This document shows, piece by piece, positions 7,979 through 10,818 of a stretch of 10,818 nt of DNA. The position numbers and the translations under genes are program-made. This DNA comes from Acidimicrobiales bacterium (GTDB lineage Bacteria > Actinomycetota > Acidimicrobiia > Acidimicrobiales > JABEUL01). Location of the stretch: contig JABEUL010000169.1 of assembly GCA_013044465.1 (NCBI GenBank), positions 1 through 10,818 on the forward strand. The letters are read 5' to 3'. The notes under the pieces are model-generated. The model saw only the letters and a program-made list of their open reading frames with translations, ran no database searches and was not told where the DNA came from. Within the stretch, counting starts at the first letter, position 1, and each line of letters begins with the position of its first letter.

Positions 7979-8234
7979 TCAGAAAATTCCACTAATAATT
8001 ACGGCTGCCTCAAGACGCAAGCTCTTGCCAACAACAAAACCTGAAATAGGATTGGAAGTATTGGTAGCCATAGCAGCCGGAGATTTCAATGTCCGCTGAA
8101 CAATTTAGTGCAAATGCACAAGTATTTTGCCACAATACTGCCGAGCCAATAGGTTCGTTTGTCTGTATTTCCCAATTTTTGGTTTTATCATCTGGATCGC
8201 CGATTTGAAAAGAGTATGAGAGGGCTTCCGCTAT
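7979..8234 (-). pseudogene. Probable frameshifted or decayed small gene
   Basis: Two minus-strand frames overlap here and read like one protein joined across a shift. The first frame (8234 down to 8010) has no ATG, GTG or TTG near its open end. It contains DPDDKTKNWEIQTNEPIG and then SAVLWQNTCAFALNCSADIE before turning rich in Cys, Tyr, Trp and Phe, as out-of-frame sequence often does. The second frame (8104 down to 7979) takes over with MATNTSNPISGFVVGKSL and RLEAAVIISGIF, then a TGA that touches the Shine-Dalgarno of the 164-aa gene. A switch somewhere around 8075-8110 would join them. Alternatives are an intact 30- or 36-aa gene from ATG 8071 or TTG 8089, or non-coding DNA. No family is recognised. 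Confidence 0.33.
8108..8139. repeat. Two adjacent inverted repeats
   Basis: GTGCA-AA-TGCAC (8108-8119) and AGTATT-TTGCCAC-AATACT (8121-8139) are both perfect inverted repeats, separated by one base. As RNA they would form two small consecutive hairpins on either strand. They fall inside the suspected broken gene. No T-tract follows on either strand, so neither is a standard terminator. Confidence 0.35.
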
Positions 8235-8247
8235 TTATTCGTGAAGT

Positions 8248-8433
8248 TCAATCCGAAATCCGGGCCTTCCGGCGCCTTGCCTTCACTTCTGCAAATATGC
8301 CGAGACCCAATCCACCTACAACTACACAACTCGCATACCAAGGGCCGGGGTCTTTCCAAATCACTATGGTGTAAATTGAACCACTAATTCCAAAACCGAA
8401 GCGGCTAGCCCATGTAACTTTTCGACTACTCAC
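8248..8433 (-). CDS. Small (61 aa) predicted membrane hairpin protein
   Basis: The product has two hydrophobic stretches. The first, at about 12-26 (FGFGISGSIYTIVIW), is followed by a KDPGP turn. The second is at about 32-48 (WYASCVVVGGLGLGIFA), followed by a strongly basic tail (VKARRRKARI). This is the layout of a two-segment membrane hairpin with a cytoplasmic positive end. The GTG start overlaps the stop of the preceding 143-aa ORF in the string GTGAGTAG (8426-8433), which would allow translational coupling. There is no strong Shine-Dalgarno. The protein is not recognised and may be real or a fragment of a larger broken gene, given the apparent frameshift immediately downstream. Confidence 0.48.
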   Translation of the reverse strand: MSSRKVTWASRFGFGISGSIYTIVIWKDPGPWYASCVVVGGLGLGIFAEVKARRRKARISD

Positions 8434-8857
8434 GGCATTCGCCTAAATGGAACTGATCTATTTTAGTTCCCGGTCTGCCCATGAGGAATCTGGCAAAACA
8501 AGTGCCGTGGTCCCCTTTCGGCATAAATTTCCCAATACCTATGGATATTTTAGCTTTGAATCCGTTGTATGTGTTTGCGACCCGAGTTGCAACCTTGCCA
8601 GGCAAACTGCCTCTACTTGCCCTCGACCTCGAAGAGTCCAATAAACCTTGCACTGGTTCCTTTGCCGGATAACAAATACTACCCATAATGCTTAAACCTG
8701 TTGAAATTTCGGCTTCACGTTTTTTAGTGGCACTAATTTCCAAAAATACTTCCCAATTCTTAGTAGCGTGCCAATAAAATGTCACTCGTTGCAACACTAA
8801 TGTCAGAACCATGACTACTTGGTCCCGAATACATTTCGAGCGATCTTGTCGGGTCAT
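8426..8857 (-). CDS. Basic hypothetical ORF (143 aa), coding status uncertain
   Basis: No family is recognised. The ATG overlaps the TGA of the 194-aa gene as ATGA (8854-8857), and its own stop overlaps the next GTG; both are typical of coupled operon genes. The product is basic. It has a short hydrophobic run at about 14-28 (VVMVLTLVLQRVTFY), then WEVFLEISATKKREAEIS, a Ser/Arg-rich linker (SSRSRASRGS, 75-84), and KAKISIGIGKFMPKGDHG near the C-terminus. Doubts remain: only a weak AAGAAAAG precedes the start, and a second minus-strand frame reads plausibly over the first 30 codons. An unnoticed frameshift near 8760-8790 is therefore possible. The overlaps are the main support. Confidence 0.43.
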   Translation of the reverse strand: MTRQDRSKCIRDQVVMVLTLVLQRVTFYWHATKNWEVFLEISATKKREAEISTGLSIMGSICYPAKEPVQGLLDSSRSRASRGSLPGKVATRVANTYNGFKAKISIGIGKFMPKGDHGTCFARFLMGRPGTKIDQFHLGECRE

Positions 8858-9438
8858 GCTTTTCTTGTTCTGGCGGCAAGCAAACTACTCAATATTTTGT
8901 CCGTACCATCACAGGAAGGCTTTTCAATCTCGTCAAGGATTTCCAAAAGATGTTCTATCTTGCCATCTAATCCACGCGGATATTTGCTGACTTCCCCATC
9001 GGAAAGAATGGCACTCCACTCATTCAGCGAAAACGACACCTTTCGTGGGATCAATGCAACCTCTATTGTCCATTGCATTTTCCTTCTACGAATTCTTATC
9101 TTCACGGGACGCTTAAGAGCATCTATCTCTAAGTTGGCACCAGAGATGATCCCACCGTCAACTTCGTAGATGAAATATCCTATCTCCAAGAGTTTTTCCT
9201 CAAGAGCCTTTTCTGAATCAGGCAGGTCGACTGCGAGTCGCATTGGCTTGTAGGGTTCCCACTCGTAGTGTTCATGCAACATCATTGAAAACTCACTAAT
9301 GCTATCGGCTTCGCAAGACCAGTCGAAAACGGGATTAGTAAGGAGTGTAAGATGTTTTGCTCTTTCTCCATCATCATTGCATGAAAAGCCAGAAACGCAA
9401 TCGTCCTCCTTGCTTAACCAGACTTCATAATGGTCCAC
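8854..9438 (-). CDS. Acidic hypothetical protein (194 aa), possibly two domains
   Basis: I do not recognise a named family. The N-terminal part, about 1-66, starts MDHYEVWLSKEDDCVSGFSC, continues through VFDWSCEADSISEF and ends HEHYEWEPYKPM. It reads like a small alpha/beta module; the closing W-E-P-Y-K-P resembles an ending I recall from short stand-alone bacterial proteins of unknown function. The remainder (67-194) has an alpha/beta stretch (EKLLEIGYFIYEVDGGIISG), a basic strand (VKIRIRRRKMQWTIEVALI), then a helical acidic region (KIEHLLEILDEIEKP) and a basic end (AARTRKA). Four cysteines (14, 20, 42, 176) are present. The GTG start shares a base with the upstream TAG (9438), and TGGAA lies just before it. 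Codon and residue usage look fully coding. No membrane segment or signal peptide is seen, so it is probably cytosolic. Confidence 0.8.
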   Translation of the reverse strand: MDHYEVWLSKEDDCVSGFSCNDDGERAKHLTLLTNPVFDWSCEADSISEFSMMLHEHYEWEPYKPMRLAVDLPDSEKALEEKLLEIGYFIYEVDGGIISGANLEIDALKRPVKIRIRRRKMQWTIEVALIPRKVSFSLNEWSAILSDGEVSKYPRGLDGKIEHLLEILDEIEKPSCDGTDKILSSLLAARTRKA

Positions 9439-9713
9439 TACTGTTCCAGGGCACTCTGTGTGAGAATCGACCTTGCCTTTTCAATTGACCTCACGGCACG
9501 CGAAATGCGCTTTTCTTCTTTTTTTAGCTCGTCAATTCGGATCAATAGTTCGTCATTGCTTTCGTCAGTTTTATCTTTGTTGGCTTTGAACCTTGTCGAT
9601 TCCATTGCATCACGCAAAATGGACATGGTCAGATCTGAAAGTATCTCAATTGCTCTTTCAAGCAACTCTATAGCTTCATCCTTTGGGCCTAAATCTGCGT
9701 CCATCCTAAGCAA
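9438..9713 (-). CDS. Small helical, coiled-coil-like hypothetical protein (up to 91 aa)
   Basis: The sequence is almost entirely helical by inspection. One amphipathic helix spans about 11-41 (DEAIELLERAIEILSDLTMS onward). A charged linker follows (KANKDKTDESNDE), then a second helix at about 54-88 (LLIRIDELKKEEKRISRAVR onward) with heptad-like spacing. A two-helix hairpin or coiled coil is likely, probably for oligomerisation or partner binding. There is no membrane segment. Two starts are possible: TTG at 9713, 9 nt after the ligase stop, or ATG at 9704, giving 88 residues. Neither has a strong Shine-Dalgarno, so I list the longer. Its TAG overlaps the next gene's GTG by one base. It is not recognised, but the composition and packing make it a credible gene. 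Confidence 0.72.
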   Translation of the reverse strand: MLRMDADLGPKDEAIELLERAIEILSDLTMSILRDAMESTRFKANKDKTDESNDELLIRIDELKKEEKRISRAVRSIEKARSILTQSALEQ

Positions 9714-9722
9714 GCTCTGTTT

Positions 9723-10817
9723 CTAGTTCAATTCAGCCTTGTCGAGAATTGTGACATCAAGCTCACCTGAGGCATACTTGGCCCTAATGACTTTCTTGTC
9801 AAATTTTCCGACTGATGTCTTTGGGAGTTCGCTAATCTCACTCCAGCGCTCAGGCAGCCACCATTTGGCAACTTTAGGGGCCAGCCAAGATGCAATCTCT
9901 TGGGGAGTAGCTGTTTCACCCGGCTTTAAAACTATGCAAGCAAGTGGGCGCTCATCCCATTTTTCATCCGGCACTCCCACTACGGCTGCTTCAAATACTT
10001 TCGGGTGTGCCATAAGGACATTTTCCAACTCCACACTTGATATCCACTCACCACCTGTTTTGATCACATCCTTAGATCTGTCACTTATTTGCATATGGCC
10101 ATGTGCATCTAAAGTGCCAACATCCCCGGTTTTTAGCCACCCGTCATGGAATCGATCAGGATCGACATTCTTGAAATAAGATCCTGTGATCCAGGGACCT
10201 CGGACTTCAAATTCACCTACTTGGATGCCGTCTTCTTCTAAAACCGCACCGCTGTCGTCAGTGATTCTTATCTCAACGCCAGGCACGAGTGTCCCGGTCT
10301 TAGCTAGCCAAGAGACTTCTTCACTTGGATCTGAGCCTTTGGGTGGGAACGATAAGGCACATAGCGGTGAAGTCTCAGTCATCCCCCAGCCTTGAAGCAA
10401 TCTGACATTGTAACGGTCTTTGAATGCTTCAATAAGCCTCCGTGGAACTGCCGATCCACCCGCCACGATCTGCTTCACGTTAGACATATCAATTGGATTG
10501 TCTTCCCCATATGCCAAAAGATCGTTCCAAATTGTCGGGACACCGGCAGATCTTGTCGGGTGCTCTGTATTAAACATTGCCGCAAGGGGTGCTGCTTGCA
10601 AATACTGCTTAGGCATCAACATGTCGGATCCACTCATCCAGCAGGCATATGGAGTGCCCCAGGCATTGACGTGAAACATAGGGACAATGATCAAAGCCTT
10701 GTCGCTTGATGTGAATCCAAGAGCTGCGCCGGCTGAAACCATAAGGGTATGTAGGTAAATGCTTCTGTGGCTATAAACAACTCCTTTTGGATTACCCGTT
10801 GTTCCTGAGGTGTAACA
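9723..10817 (-). CDS. AMP-forming acyl-CoA ligase (AlkK/FadD type), C-terminal two thirds
   Basis: This enzyme activates a carboxylic acid, probably a medium- or long-chain fatty acid, to its acyl-CoA through an acyl-adenylate. The frame stays open to the right edge, so the start lies outside. 364 residues are visible of a usual 530-550. Numbering from the edge, the ATP-binding loop YTSGTTGNPKG is at 2-12. Further adenylate-forming motifs follow: GWGMTETSP, DGWLKTGDVG, DRSKDVIKTGGEWIS, and SVGKFDKK, whose GK lysine is the adenylation lysine. PKVAKWWLPE before it resembles AlkK-type medium-chain ligases; the related DmdB (3-methylmercaptopropionyl-CoA ligase) has similar motifs, so the substrate is open. 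The in-frame ATG at 10742 falls after the ATP loop and cannot be the true start. The gene heads the minus-strand run, with the helical ORF beginning 9 nt after its stop. Confidence 0.96.
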   Translation of the reverse strand, partial: CYTSGTTGNPKGVVYSHRSIYLHTLMVSAGAALGFTSSDKALIIVPMFHVNAWGTPYACWMSGSDMLMPKQYLQAAPLAAMFNTEHPTRSAGVPTIWNDLLAYGEDNPIDMSNVKQIVAGGSAVPRRLIEAFKDRYNVRLLQGWGMTETSPLCALSFPPKGSDPSEEVSWLAKTGTLVPGVEIRITDDSGAVLEEDGIQVGEFEVRGPWITGSYFKNVDPDRFHDGWLKTGDVGTLDAHGHMQISDRSKDVIKTGGEWISSVELENVLMAHPKVFEAAVVGVPDEKWDERPLACIVLKPGETATPQEIASWLAPKVAKWWLPERWSEISELPKTSVGKFDKKVIRAKYASGELDVTILDKAELN

Positions 10818-10818
10818 C

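Noticed and set aside
8159..8374. Plus-strand 71-aa ORF
   Set aside because: It has no Shine-Dalgarno, and minus-strand readings over the same bases are more protein-like.
8447..8672. Two plus-strand ORFs opposite the 143-aa ORF
   Set aside because: They overlap each other in different frames, have no ribosome binding site, and lie opposite an ORF supported by start-stop overlaps.
9430..9726. Plus-strand 98-aa ORF opposite the helical gene
   Set aside because: Its Ser-rich composition is the antisense image of a Glu/Arg/Leu-rich helical protein.
9739..10709. Several plus-strand ORFs opposite the acyl-CoA ligase
   Set aside because: The minus strand carries all ligase motifs in one frame; the plus-strand products are Ser/Pro-rich shadow sequence.
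10742..10742. ATG at 10742 as the ligase start
   Set aside because: The frame continues upstream through the ATP-binding loop YTSGTTGNPKG to the window edge, so this Met is internal.

Overview
The window looks like the chromosome of an AT-rich actinobacterium. The strongest marker is a fused FbiC (CofG and CofH in one chain), the arrangement used for coenzyme F420 synthesis in Actinobacteria. The glucose-phosphate isomerase is also of the type seen there, often fused to transaldolase. Several starts are GTG or TTG. A small-genome aquatic lineage (Acidimicrobiia or acI-like) is my inference; no rRNA or other taxonomic marker is present.

Plus strand, 1-7285, is a tight run of five genes. The 3' part of glucose-6-phosphate isomerase comes first, then a 76-nt gap, then zwf (glucose-6-phosphate dehydrogenase). 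pgl (6-phosphogluconolactonase) overlaps zwf by 16 nt. fbiC follows 10 nt later with its Shine-Dalgarno lying on the pgl stop codon. A DUF2142-type polytopic membrane protein starts 8 nt after fbiC. Isomerase, Zwf and Pgl control glucose-6-phosphate entry into the oxidative pentose phosphate pathway and NADPH supply. FbiC makes the F420 chromophore precursor. The membrane protein is probably only a positional neighbour.

The convergent junction, 7286-7474, holds no confident gene. It contains one weak 34-codon ORF preceded by a consensus TATAAT.

Minus strand, 10817 down to 7475, starts with the C-terminal two thirds of an acyl-CoA ligase of the AlkK/FadD type. A string of short, tightly packed orphan ORFs follows: a 91-aa helical protein, a 194-aa acidic protein, a 143-aa basic ORF, a 61-aa membrane hairpin, a stretch that looks like a frameshifted gene, and a 164-aa membrane-anchored protein. 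Stops and starts overlap at three of these junctions, which suggests one transcription unit. I recognise none of the orphans with confidence. This 7.5-9.7 kb block is the least explained part of the window. No tRNA, rRNA, CRISPR array, insertion sequence or clear Rho-independent terminator was found.
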